In this document: piece after piece, positions 41,536 through 53,237 of the stretch
Numbering within the stretch: position 1 is the first letter of the stretch
Layout: the number at the start of each line of letters is the position of its first letter
Source of the DNA: Diogma glabrata
Lineage: Eukaryota > Arthropoda > Insecta > Diptera > Cylindrotomidae
Assembly (NCBI GenBank): GCA_963693315.1
Contig: OY856186.1
Location: 378,383,923 to 378,447,922, forward strand
DNA: 64,000 nt
Direction of reading: 5' to 3'
Translations under genes and position numbers: made by a program
Notes under the pieces: model-generated
What the model was told of the DNA's origin: nothing
Database searches by the model: none
The model's input: the letters and a program-made list of their open reading frames with translations, nothing else

Positions 41536-44500
41536 AATGACCCCTTTTTTCGGTCTTCGAGATCCACTCCCTCAAGCGACACTTGTGACTTAGTTTGTGG
41601 CCATTTGGATTTATCTTCTGTCAACCAACTAGGACCATGCCACCAATTATTCAAGTTGAGTATTTGCTTTGGTTCAACTCCGCGCGATATATAGTCGGCT
41701 GGATTTTGTTTTGAGGACACATGATTCCAGTTTTCTCTTGGTAAAATTTCTAAAATAGTGCTTGTCCGATTTGCTATAAAAGTCTTCCACCTAGCTGGCA
41801 CATCTGCTAACCAATGTAACACAACCATGGAGTCAGTCCAGGCAAATGTGTTCTCGTTGTTTACGTTCAATATGGTTTGACAATATTTAATTAAATTTGT
41901 TAACAGACCCGCACCACACAGCTCGAGTTTTGGTAAGCTTATTTGCTTTATAGGAGCCACCTTACTTTTAGAACAAACTATTCGGCAAATTATTTCTCCA
42001 TTTTCATTGGTTGTTCTGATATATACTACACCCCCATATGCAGATTCCGATGCGTCGCAAAATCCGTGTAATTGGACCGTGGTGGGCACTATTTTCGGCA
42101 TCAAGCATCTAGGTATTTGGATAGTTTGTAGTTGAGGTAAGTTGAAATATATTTTTTTCCATGTAGTTAAAATGTTACTCGGCGTTTCTTCGTCCCAATC
42201 TGTTTTTGTTAACCAGAGTTTTTGTAGTAGCATTTTAAAACAAATTACGACAGGGGACAGCCATCCTAAAGGATCATACAATTTAGAACTTTCTGACAAT
42301 ATTTTACGCTTTGTCCATTTTACATCGTTAGTTTCAATGTTTAGCTTGAATGTAAACATGTCGCGCTTTGAATGCCACATAATGCCGAGCGTTTTTGTGC
42401 TTGTATCATCTTCGATTAATTTAGGAATTTCAACGGGATTTTCGAGTTCCAATGATTGTAAAAACGTTTCAGAATTAGATTTCCATTTTCGAAGTTTAAA
42501 TCCACCGTCATTTAGTATTTCTATAATTTGATTTTTTAGTTTTATGGCACCTTCTACCGTATCGCTGCCCGTGAGCAAATCATCCATATAGAATTGTGTT
42601 CTGATAACTCGTGCAGCTTCTGGGTATTTGGATTCATATTGTTTTGCTAATTCTTCCAATGTTCGTATCGCAAGGAAAGGTGCGCAAGCTGTGCCATAAG
42701 TGACTGTGGTACATCTATAAGGTTTTAATTCCTCTTGTGGATTGTCTCTCCATAAAATGCACTGAAAATTTGAATCGTTTGCATCAACCAATATCTGCCG
42801 ATACATTTTTTCTACATCCGCATTGATGGCAATAATGTTCATACGGAATCGCAGTAGAGTGGTAGTTAAGTCAGGCTGGAGCTTGGGTCCCACTAGTAAA
42901 CAATCATTTAATGAAATCGTAGAGGTTGTTTTGCATGACGCATCGAAAACCACACGTAGCTTTGTCGTAGAGCTTTCTTTATAAATGCCATGATGTGGCA
43001 TAAAATACTTCTCATTGTTTTGCTGTGGTATACATATTTTAGTTGTGGGTAGCGAGGAGGATATTTTATCAATAATGAATGTCGTTAACTTGATCGTGTA
43101 ATAAGGTTTTACACGGGAGGTGACTGTTATATTCGTTTTTCCCTTTGTTTTTCCTGCAGAGCTGGCAGCTAGGCCGTATATTGGCATTTGTGAGTATGCG
43201 CGACGTAGACCTAAGCGTTGTACGCACGATTCCGATATAAAAGAAGACTGAGATCCGGAATCGAGCAAAGCTCTGGCTAACATAAGTTTACCGTTATTTG
43301 CTTGAATGTATATCAAGGCTGTAGGTAATAAGGTTCTAAAAGGAATGTCGGTTTCCTGTAAGGATGTAATTGATGAATTGTTTGTTTCTATTGGTGATTT
43401 TGAATTTACATTAGTTCGGTTTGTTGCATGATGAGAGTTTATAGCAGTTGATGTTACAGTAGTTGGTAAAACTGGTACATCTATAGCTCTATTTTCATTT
43501 GGGATATCTATAAGTTGATAAGTAGTTAACATTGCATTAGTAGCACTGCCTTGAATTGTTGATTGTTGGGAACTCGTTGATTGTTGGGAACTCGTTGATT
43601 GTTGGGAACTCGTTGATTGTTGGGAACTTGTTGATTGTTGATCCAATATGGATTGTTGTTCGGTTGTTACATATAAATTAGTGGATGCTGATTCCTTATG
43701 TAATAAAGAATGATGACGTTGCTTACAAATCAAACACCGAGCCCGTAAGAAACATTGGCGTTCCTGATGATTAGATCTCAAGCAATTTGTACATCCATTG
43801 GCATTCTCAATCATCTTTATACGATTTTCTACATTTAAACTTTTAAATAACGCACATTTATATAACATATGATCTTGTTTACAAGCTATGCAACTCCATT
43901 TTTTAGTAGGCGTGGATGTAATGTTGAATGATTTCACATGCTTTGGTAATGTATTGGTATGTCTGGTATTTTCCATGCACGATTCTAACGCATCGCATCT
44001 CGTATTTAGGAAGATCAAAAATTCCGGAAATGTTGGATGTGCGTTATTAATTGATTCCCTTGCCCATGACTGCCTCGTGTCTGCATCTACCTTGTTGAGT
44101 AATAGGTGGATTAACCAAGGGTCACGCGTTTCAGCTTGTTCTCCTAAGGTTCTTAATCCGCGAACTACCTCATCCGATGTATCGCATAGCTTTCTTAACT
44201 CCCGATGATTAGGTTGTGTACAAGCTTTTTGGTTCAAAAACAATTGAATTAACGAGCATACTACGGATTTTGGCTTATTATATCTGGATACCAGCTTGTC
44301 CCAAGCTTCATTATAATTTTGTTCGGTAATCTTTATATGCTTTATCAAATGCGCTGCCTCGTCTTTCAGTAAGCCATTCAAGATTTGTAGTTTATGTACA
44401 GCACTTAAGTTTTTATTTTCATGAACTGATGTGACATATAAGTCATGAAATGATGGCCAGAGCTTATAGTCACCGGAAAATGGTTCTATATTGATTTTCG

Positions 44501-44870
44501 GTAATCGAATATTCTGCGATTGATGGATTCCGGTCATAAAACTTTGTTGTTGGCCTATGAATTGACCGAGCGTAGCGTTAAGGTCCGTTACTTCAATGTT
44601 CGGTTTCGTTGACCTTTCATTAATTGCGGTCTTCAATAACGTCATAGTATCCAAAAATATCGAATCAATTTCATCTGTTATGGGCACGTATTGATCAGAC
44701 GCTAGTAGTTGCAGCTCGTGATCGTTGAAATCCTTATACAATTTCTCGCAGCTCGTTTCTCGCGTTTGTATTGCTTCTAGCTTGGTATTAGCGTTAATGG
44801 CGGTACTAAAATTGTATATTGCCTTCAATTGATTTACCGTTCTATCTCTGACTCTCAATTGGCGATCCAT
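41536..44870 (-). pseudogene. BEL/Pao Gag-Pol, lacking integrase and part of RT
   Basis: The frame begins at ATG 44,870 (MDRQLRVRDRTVNQLKA). The gag domain contains RLPKINIEPFSGDYKLWPSF. Zinc knuckles follow (CIACKQDHMLYKC, CTNCLRSNHQERQC, CLICKQRHH). Next is a run of five Ser-Gln repeats (SSQQST units) from an 18-24-bp tandem repeat at 43,560-43,640. The protease has ARALLDSGSQSSFIS. The frame then passes in phase to RT (PHHGIYKESSTTKLRVVFDAS, TQFYMDDLLTGSD), skipping the usual long protease-RT connection, so an in-frame internal deletion is likely. RNase H follows (LHGFCDASESAYGG, NTFAWTDSMVVLHWL, VSSKQNPADYISRG). Codons beyond 41,535 are antisense LINE sequence. No integrase is present. 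Confidence 0.88.
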
Positions 44871-45151
44871 TTTATAATTTAATTATTCGACACTGTAATT
44901 ATTTACACTCACTTAACTAACGTTATTCTCTTCACCGTTTTAATGTTTTTATTATTCAACTTTAATTACTTATTTTCTTATTTTAGGAATGTAATTAATC
45001 TTTACAAATCAACAAATTACAAGATTGAAATTTAATAATATATTTTAATTATATTTTAAATTTAATTATAGTTAAACGAAAATGGCTACTTATCTGTGCT
45101 TATATGAATGTTGAATGCAGCAGCTTCCACGTGCACTTATCACCTTAAAAA

Positions 45152-45169
45152 TCCCGGGTTTCGGCACCA
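45152..45169 (-). promoter_or_regulatory. Primer binding site of the BEL/Pao element
   Basis: The minus strand reads TGGTGCCGAAACCCGGGA three bases after the LTR end. BEL/Pao elements of insects commonly have a primer binding site of this type. It fixes the element's strand and the LTR boundary. Confidence 0.8.
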
Positions 45170-45172
45170 AAA

Positions 45173-45445
45173 TGTTTATCACGAAACTAATTATTGTCAC
45201 TAATTAATTTAAAGCTCAAACCATGAACTAATTTAATTTTACTAATAAAACAAATTTTCAAAAGTATAATTTAAATTTATTTAATTTAATTTTAATACTT
45301 CGATATTGTTGGTTTTAAGTCTACCGTTCGAATGCAATTGGAAAAAATTATTTTATTATTGATTTTTTTTGTTACAATTTTTTTTATTATATTGATTGCA
45401 AGTAATTATGGTTTTTTTTATTTAGGATTTCCAAACATAGTAACA
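45173..45445 (-). repeat. 5' LTR of the BEL/Pao element
   Basis: The 273-bp segment has TG...CA ends on both strands (TGTTTATC at 45,173; agtaaca ending 45,445). The primer binding site adjoins its 3' end. LINE ORF2 coding resumes immediately past its 5' end with KHKFHILYHDTYLSDHRYLL. No second copy exists in the window, so the boundary at 45,445 rests on the junction and the terminal bases. Confidence 0.7.
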
Positions 45446-47470
45446 TCATCTAAACACAAATTTCACATTTTGTATCACGACACATATTTGAGTGACCATC
45501 GCTATTTACTAACAAAAATAGCTCTTCCACCGAATACTGCTCCTCAAATTAAACGTTTAGATCAATAAGTTACGAAAAAATTACTGGATTTCTAAAATCT
45601 TTCTCATATGAAACATCTTCTTTCGAAGAGTTTTACAAACAAATTATAACAGAAATAAATATTAATACCAAAACTAATAATTATCAAGTAAAAGTTAACA
45701 CTGATAAAAACAAACCTTGGTTCACAAAAGATCTAATACCAAAAATAAAAAACCGTGATAAATTTTATAAGCTCCATAAGAATTACCCCGATAACAATTA
45801 CTTTAAAAATCGATCTCAAACGAGAGATTCAAAATACTATATTTAAAAAGAAGAAACTATATTATACTGACAAGTTTTCTCATTGTTAAAGTGATTCTAA
45901 GAAAACTTGGGCACTAATCAGAGAAATATTAACAAATAAACCGACAAAAATTGAAAATAATCATATAGAACTTAAGATTGATGGCAATTTAGTTAAAGAT
46001 AAAAAAATTTTAGCTACCCATCTGAATCAGTTCTTTAACTCAATTGGAGAAAATATTAGTAATGACATAACAAATTCTTCATATCAGAAAAACATGCTAA
46101 ATTATTCAATAAATTCTTTTATGACTTCCATCACGGAGATCTCGGTTGAGGAGTTTGAAAGAATCATAAATGAGACTAATATTAATGCCTCTTCTGGTTG
46201 TGATATGATTCCGCTGAAACTTCTGAAAGAAAATGTTGGCATGAAAGAACTTTTATTACAACACCTTAACAAATGTCTTCGTAAAAATATATTTCCAAAG
46301 GAATTCAAAATTGCAAAAATTATTCCGCTCTATAAATCGGGTGATAAATTATTAGCCACCAACTATAGACCAATATCTATATTACCGGCCTTTTCTAAAA
46401 TTATAGAACGAGGAATCTACACTCAACTTGTTGAACATCTGGAAATAAATCAATTAATACATGAACATCAGTATGGGTTCATAAAAAAGAGTAGCACAAC
46501 GTCTGCCTGCTTAAATTTAATTGAAAATCTTTTTCAACAACTCGAAAGAAAGAAGAAAACATCAGCTCTGTTTTTAGATTTAAAAAAAGCTTTTGATTGC
46601 GTTAAAATTAAGATTATCTTAATTAAATTAAAAAGAATTGGAATCATAGATAAAGCAATAGTACTTTTGGAAGAATATTTGAGAGATCGAAAACACTTTA
46701 CAATAGTAGGAGACACTGTTTCTGAAAATTTAGATATGAAATGTGGGGTTCCGCAGGGATCAATCCTCGGTCCTCTACTTTTTTTAATATATATTAATGA
46801 TATTTTTTCTTAAAACTCAATGGGAGCATTCAAATGTACGCCGATGATGCAGTGCTTGTTTACGGAACCCACTCATATGAGAACTTAAAACTACTAATGG
46901 AACACGACCTAGAAATTCTTGATCAATGGTTTACAATGAATAAGCTACAGTTAAACTACACCAAAACTAACTTCATGTGTTTTTATCTTAAAAACATGGG
47001 AGAAGCTTCAAATGGTTTCGATAGCATAGTACTGAACAATTTTACTATAAATAAAGTTGATCACACTACCTATCTGGGCTTACATTTACAATCACAGCTA
47101 AAAACACAAACCCCATCTATATCCCTTTACTCAAAAGAAATCCTCCCTGTAAAAAAACTAATAGATTTTGAATATATACTAATAATTTACAAAATGAAAA
47201 ATAATCTAATTAAATTTAATTTTGATTTAACAACAAATTAGGATGTGAGTAACCGGGCGAGTAGATTCGAGCAAAACTATCGTGTACCAAATTATAAGCT
47301 AACCAAATTATAAGCTAAGTATTAGCCAAAACAGTATTCTTTATAGGGGTATTCAACTTTTTAATGAATTATCTGAAAATGTTAAACAAAGTAAGTTGAG
47401 AAATTTTAAATCCGAAGTGAAACGAAAACTTTTTTCGGACTATGTTAGTGAATATAACTTAAGTCATTAA
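45446..47470 (+). pseudogene. LINE ORF2 remainder: endonuclease end and reverse transcriptase
   Basis: The end of the endonuclease (DTYLSDHRYLLTKIALP) is followed by a region with several frameshifts (45,569-46,090). The RT frame is 46,094-46,813, with NASSGCDMIPLKLLKE, NYRPISILPAFSKIIERGI, SALFLDLKKAFDCVK and CGVPQGSILGPLLFLIYIND. The catalytic block lies in another frame at 46,834-47,241 (MYADDAVLVYG), so a frameshift divides the active site at about 46,815. The C-terminal end lies in a further frame near 47,330-47,470 (RGIQLFNELSENVKQ). The copy is inactive and older in appearance than the other LINEs here. Confidence 0.82.
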
Positions 47471-48196
47471 ATTAGAACTTTAACTAAATTTTAAATCTTA
47501 GTTTTTATTGATGTTTTGTATTATTTTTTGTGTGGAAATGATTTGAATTTGAAAGTCTTATTTTATATTAATACACATTTATTTATTATGATTATGAGAA
47601 AAAGAAAATTGTATTTTGATAGTTTATAGTAGTTTTAGTTGTTGTGTTGTTGTAGGATGTTTTTTTTTTGTTCTATTATAATATTTCTTTTAGGTGTTCA
47701 TTTTTGTTTCTCTGTTATTTTTTTAATTATCTTCTTACGAAATATTAGATTACTCTCTATAAAAAATGTTTTCTTTTATAAATTTCTTTATTGTTAAAGA
47801 TTTTTTTTAGAAAATAAATTAAAAAAAAAAAAATCTCTACCATTAAGATTTCTCCAAATTCAATGTTCCTACTCGTAATCACTTAAAATGAACGTTTTTT
47901 AAGCCGAAAATATGAAAATTTGCTGTTTTTGACACACTTAATGATTTTTTGACACACTTCCGGTACGGTTATCGAACACAGCGTCATATCGGACCTGTCC
48001 CTTGAGTATACCGATTTAAAAAAAAAATGTTTTAAATCCCTCCAGCGGTTATCCCTGCAGCGTAGGTAATGACGGATGGCCGACGACGGTCGGACCAGTA
48101 GGTCCCAAAACGTCGAGCAATGCCAAAAAAAGTGGGGGTAAGAATTTCACTTTTGGCTCACGAACGTAATACTTAGGTCTTTCAGACCGAAGTAAT

Positions 48197-49480
48197 GTAA
48201 CGTTTGCTCTCGGTCAGCTGTGAAAATGCACTGAGAAAATTAACGATCTTTGTCATCTCGATATAGTCTGGTAAACGGGCAATTCGAATTATCTAAAAAT
48301 TGTAGTTAAAATCTTCACCTATTTGTTATTTGAAATTCCAACTGTGTTTATTTTTGATTATTACGCAGCAAACAAATCTTTCTCTACCAGCAACCTTTAT
48401 ATGTATATAAATGAGAGTCATTGTATTCCTCAATTACATTTATTATTAAAATGCAGATCGAATTTTGACGTCATTTAATTAAACCTATAGTCTCTATTGA
48501 AATGAATCATCACTAATAAATCCATTTCTTTTAAATGTACTTTATGATGAATGAAATAATTACGAATAAAAATTTAAAATTCGTCATCCGTAGCATTTTT
48601 TTTGATGAAGAAATAAAAGGTTGGTTTTGGTGAGGTAGGTCGGAATTATATTAAAACAAGAATGATAAGTAGGTCATAGACATATTAGAACAAGATTGTT
48701 AAGTAGGTCATTTATATTTCTGTTTTTTTATGTAAAGCGGGTTTTTTGTATTTTTATATTGGCATTTAAAATTTGTAATCAGATTGCCATCTGTGGTTGA
48801 ATTAATATTCTCCCTAAGATCCGGAAATAGATTTTTTTTAAAATCTGGAGATCTTTCTAGAACTCTTTGATTTAGCAGTCTTCCGACCGCTTAAAAATAG
48901 TATATATTAAATCGTTTGAGATCAATCGAGGCTTGTTAAGCTTGGGCTCGTGTAGAGTCCAGGCGTCGTGAATTTTCCAATTAAAATTAAAATCAATATT
49001 TTTGTTGAAGGATTATTAAAATAATTCTTTTAGTAAATTAAATAAAGAAACAGAATGTGAATAAAGATTTAAATTGTGAATAATCTTTATATGTGATTTT
49101 AAAGTAAGTGATGTGTTCACATAGTTGTCTTTCTATAGACATGAGGTAAAACTAAAATAAAAATTATGGTTGGCAGGATAGTATCTTTATCATGTAATTT
49201 AATTATAAAGATCTATCGAACTATTATTGTGAATTGGTAATAATTTTTCTTGTGATTCGTAATAGTGTATGTGTTCACGTAATTCTTGTTATGAGTATAG
49301 ACAAAAAAAAATATTGCGACGCTGATGCATAGGCTGACTTCACCACAGCTCTGGAAACATAGTGTTCTGGATATATAATGAGCTAATATCCATAAAATAC
49401 TTTAATTAAAAGCTAACCAATATTATGGACTTCGTAGTTCTAATAATAAAAATATTAAAGCAGGCAGTAGTATTCCAACA
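48197..49480. other. AT-rich stretch without genes
   Basis: It holds a local duplication of 'taagtaggtcat' (48,665-48,710) and two related phrases ending 'gtgttcac' near 49,110 and 49,270. No coding frame or transposon end is supported. Confidence 0.5.
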
Positions 49481-49499
49481 AACATAAATTCTGTTGTAC

Positions 49500-52140
49500 G
49501 AAAAAAAGTAAAAAAAATTTTATCGGAAGTGACAAAGCGGAAGTTAGGATGCAGAACTGTTGTAAACTTTACTAAATGGGTATGTACCAAATTTCATCCA
49601 ACTCGATTATTAGGTACAGAAGTTATTGAGCTTCCAAAATAACAGGTGCTTGGAGGACCCCCCACTCCTTTGTTCAATATCGCTAAAAAACTAATCAGTT
49701 CCTTGCCATACATATTTGCATCTTTTTGCAAAGTGTAATCAAAATTACTTAACGAACGAATGTTGTATGTTTCCAACAAACATTGAAACAATAAACAGGT
49801 GTTCGGGAGGACCCCACCACTTATCCCAATATTGTCCAAAAACTAGTCAATTCTTTGTCAATAAAGTCTTTATCTTTTTTCAAAGTGCCATTAAAATTGA
49901 TTAATGAATGAAATCTGTATGCTCCCAACAAACTTTAAAAACCAAGTGTAAAAAGTCAGCAGTTGTATGGTAGATCCCCGCCACTTTGATCAATGTGTCC
50001 CAAAAGATGATAATTATCTTCTTACACTAATTGAAATTTTTCCATAAGTTTTATCATAATCACTTCATTATTGTAGGCTGTGTAGTGTGCATAAAGATAC
50101 TGAAAAAACTGCCAACAAGTAAAAAAAATTTTTTTTACCGGAAGCAAAAAACCGGAAGTTGGGATGCAGAATTTTTGTAAATCATACTAAATGTTTATGT
50201 ACAAAGTTTCATCCAATTCGATTATCAGGTACAGATGTTATTGAGCTTTCAAAAAAACAGGTGCTCCAGGGACCCCCCACCACTTTGTTCACTTTCGCTC
50301 AAAAACTAATCAGTTCTTTGCCATACATGTTTGCATCTTTTTCCAAAGTGTCATCAAAATTCGTTCACGAACGAATGCTGTGTGCTCCCAACAAACATTG
50401 AAAAAAGTGTAACACATTAAACAGGTGTTCGGGAGGTCCCCCACCACTTATTCCAATATTATCCAAAAACTAATCAGTTCTTTGTTACTTAAGTCTCCAT
50501 CATTTGCCAAAGTGTCATTAAAATTGAATAATGAATGAAGTCTGTATGCTCCCAACAAACTTAAAAAACAAAGTGTGAAAAGTCAGCATTTGTATGGTAG
50601 ACCCCCCACCACTTTGATCAATGTGTCCTAAAACATAATAATTATCTTTTCACACTAATTGAAACCCTATTCCATAAGTTTCATCATAATCACTTCATTA
50701 TTGTAGGCTGTAGTGTGCATAAAGACACTGAAAAAACTTCAAAAAAGTACAAAAAAATTTTTTTTACCGGAAGTAAAAAACCGGAAGTTGGGATGCAGAA
50801 CTATTTTAAACCGTACTACATACTCATGTACCAAGTTTCATCCAATTCGCTTATCACGTACAGAAGTTATAGAGCTTTCAAAAAAACAGGTGCTCCAGGG
50901 ACCCCCCACCACTTTGTTCACTATCGCTCAAAAACTAATCAGTTCCTTGCCATACATGTTTGCATCTTTTTCCAAAGTGTCATCAAAATTCGATAACGAA
51001 CGAATGCTGTGTGCTCCCAACAAACATTGAAAAAAGTGTGACACATTAAACAGGTGTTCGGGAGGACCCCCACCACTTATTCCAATATTATCCAAAAACT
51101 AATCAGTTCTTTGTTACTTAAGTCTCCATCATTTGCCAAAGTGTCATTAACATTGATTAATGAATGAAGTCTGTATGCTCCCAACAAACTTAAAAAACAA
51201 AATGTGAAAAGTCAGCATTTGTATGGTAGACCCCCCACCACTTTGATCAATGTGTCCTAAAACATAATAATTATCTTTTCACACTAATTGGAACCCTATT
51301 CCATAAGTTTCATCATAATCACTTCATTATTGTTGGCTGTAGTGTGCATAAAGACACTGAAAAAACTTCAAAAAAGTACAAAAAAATTTTTTTTACCGGA
51401 AGTGAAAAACCGGAAGTTGGGATGCAGAACTATTTTAAACCGTACTACATACTCATGTACCAAGTTTCATCCAATTCGCTTATCATGTACAGAAGTTATA
51501 GAGCTTTCAAAAAAACAGGTGCTCCAGGGACCCCCCACCACTTTTTTCACTATCGCTCAAAAACTAATCAGTTCTTTGTCATACATGTTTGCATCTTTTT
51601 CCAAAGTGTCATCAAAATTCATTCACGAATGAATGTTTTATGCTCCCAACAAACATAAAAACTTTGTGGAAAAAACCACCTGTTGTATGGTGGACCCCCC
51701 AACCCTTTATCCAATGTGCTCCAAAAGCTGATAAAATCTTTCTCATGTTATTTAAAAGCTTTTCGCAACGTTTCATGAAAACCGATCGGTAATTGTAGGC
51801 TACAGTAGGGATAAACACCTGAAAAAAAAACTTTTTAACCGGAAGTGACAAACCGGAAGTTGGTATGCAGAAATATTGGAAACAGTATTAAAACCTTATA
51901 TACTAAGTTTCAATAAGATCATAGCTCGAGATCAGAAGTTATTCAAGATTTAAACTTAGAGGTGTTCGGGAGACCCCCCGCCATTTTGTCCAAATTTAAA
52001 ACGAATCCAGATCTTCTATTTTCAAGTGAACCTGTATCATTTGCCAAAGTTTCATCAAGATCCTATGCAGAAAACTCACCCACCCACCCACCCACCCACA
52101 CACAGACGTACACCAAAATTTTTATTGGCTATTTGGATAG
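49500..52140 (+). repeat. Higher-order tandem repeat (~630-bp units of three ~210-bp parts)
   Basis: The phrase 'cggaagttgggatgcagaa' and its variants recur near 49,540, 50,153, 50,783, 51,413 and 51,855. Most unit lengths are therefore 615-630 bp. Each unit contains three related parts, each with 'ccccccaccactt', 'aaaaactaatcagttctttg', 'ccaaagtgtcat' and 'ctcccaacaaac'. The array ends in a CCCA/CA simple repeat (52,077-52,101). Short open frames recur with the units and reflect the repeat. From 50,545 onward the array is part of the large palindrome. Confidence 0.82.
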
Positions 52141-52214
52141 AGGATGGTCCAACAAAACAAAAGAAAAAACAAAATTTGGGGTATGTAAGATTTTTTTTTT
52201 TCACGATAGATTGC

Positions 52215-52250
52215 ATTACTTCACACAATTTAAAATTGTGGTGAAGTAAA
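52215..52250. repeat. Terminal hairpin after the tandem array
   Basis: TTACTTCACACAATTT pairs with AAAATTGTGGTGAAGTAA with one bulge. It lies at the right edge of the tandem array, where AT-rich unique DNA starts. It could mark the 3' end of a Helitron-like or other hairpin-ended element that gave rise to the array. No superfamily is assigned. Confidence 0.4.
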
Positions 52251-52577
52251 AATAATAAGAAAATTTATAGTTTGTAGTTCATTACCATCATAACATAAAA
52301 ATTAGTATAAACAGGAAAAATTAAACTTTTTATGTATATCTAATAAATTAGTGATTATCATGTACAATATAATTATATTGCTGTTTAAAAAAAGAAAAAT
52401 TTTTTAAGTTACAAGTTTAAATAAAATTAAATTGAACGAAAAGACAAATGGTTAAATAAAATAACCTAATATATTATACTTTGCTAGTTACCATACATGT
52501 GTATTGTTTTATTTGATATAATAAATGAAAAATGGTTATGAACGGTTAATTGAAACCGCAAAATTTTGATTCGTCAC

Positions 52578-53237
52578 CTGGGGTGCGTTTCGAAATTAAC
52601 TATGGTTAACCGCGGTTAACTTTACTCTACCAAATGTCGTTCCATAATTAACCGCAAAATAAAAAAATTACTGGATGACAGATGTACTATCGTTCTAAAA
52701 CTATAAAAATTTGTTGTCATAGTAAATTGTGACGTCACTACTTTAACTTTGTTACTCAAGTCTAGAGTAGAGTTTGTTGAGGTTCTAATGTCAAAATATA
52801 TAAATATTTAAAACGACATCTCAACCGATTTATAAAACACAATATAATTTTTTATAATAAAAGAAAATTTTAATTGTTGTGGAAAAAAAAGTTAGAAATT
52901 ATATTGTTTTGTGAATATATCGTACGTTTAATTATTATTTACTAAGTATTTAATAATTTTTAGTGAAATGTGTTATTTTTATTATTTTTATTTGATACTG
53001 AAGACTGAAAAATAAATTATAGAAATAAAAAACATACACTACATTTTTAGTTTTATTTATCGTAATTAGAATATTAGTTTTTATTAATTTTGAATTTTTA
53101 GCGGTCTTTTATAATTTAACTTTGACAGCTTTACTATGGTAATTTGAATTTAATATTTGACGTCACTATTTTGACTATGACATTAGTGACATTATTACCT
53201 TATGGTTAACCGTGGTTAATTTCGAAACGCACCCCAG
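52578..53237. mobile_element. MITE-like element, ends CTGGGGTGCGTTTCGAA (left-arm copy)
   Basis: The 660-bp element has inverted ends of about 40 bp starting CTGGGGTGCGTTTCGAAATT, with a few mismatches. Inside the ends are repeated GGTTAACCG motifs. It encodes nothing. No target duplication is evident. The mirrored copy is at 56,077-56,736, as expected from the palindrome. Confidence 0.75.

Larger units (their letters stand above)
41536..45445 (-). mobile_element. BEL/Pao retrotransposon, 3'-truncated
   Basis: On the minus strand: a 5' LTR (45,173-45,445), a primer binding site, a gag-pol frame and an abrupt end at 41,536 after RNase H. Integrase and the 3' LTR are missing. It lies inside the endonuclease of the plus-strand LINE. 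The truncation could stem from a later deletion or an incomplete insertion, and no target duplication can be matched. Confidence 0.87.
38206..47833 (+). mobile_element. CR1/Jockey-type LINE, twice interrupted
   Basis: A plus-strand LINE begins near the hairpin at 38,206 and ends in an A-rich tail at about 47,810-47,833. Its own pieces are 38,206-39,090 (leader and ORF1), 41,038-41,535 (endonuclease) and 45,446-47,833 (rest of ORF2). They are separated by a minus-strand LINE and a truncated BEL/Pao element. It is inserted in the older unclassified repeat. Part of ORF1's C-terminus and the start of ORF2 are missing, so the first nested insertion also removed sequence. Confidence 0.85.
37037..48196 (+). 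repeat. Unclassified repeat element, copy 2, split by a LINE
   Basis: The pieces 37,037-38,205 and 47,834-48,196 together reproduce, in inverse orientation, copy 1 at 9307-10,910. Shared features include the terminal 'ggaggggctgaaatctcac' end, the A/T-only array, the roughly 125-bp tandem units (fewer here), the 'cgaacacagcgtc' block and the terminal hairpin with AGGTCTTTCAGACC near 48,180. The copies have diverged substantially. The LINE insertion point falls after 'accaatcc'. Confidence 0.6.

Noticed and set aside
50713..51658. Repeated 93-114-codon frames in the tandem array
   Set aside because: They recur because the unit recurs. The same DNA is open in two frames and no domain is seen.
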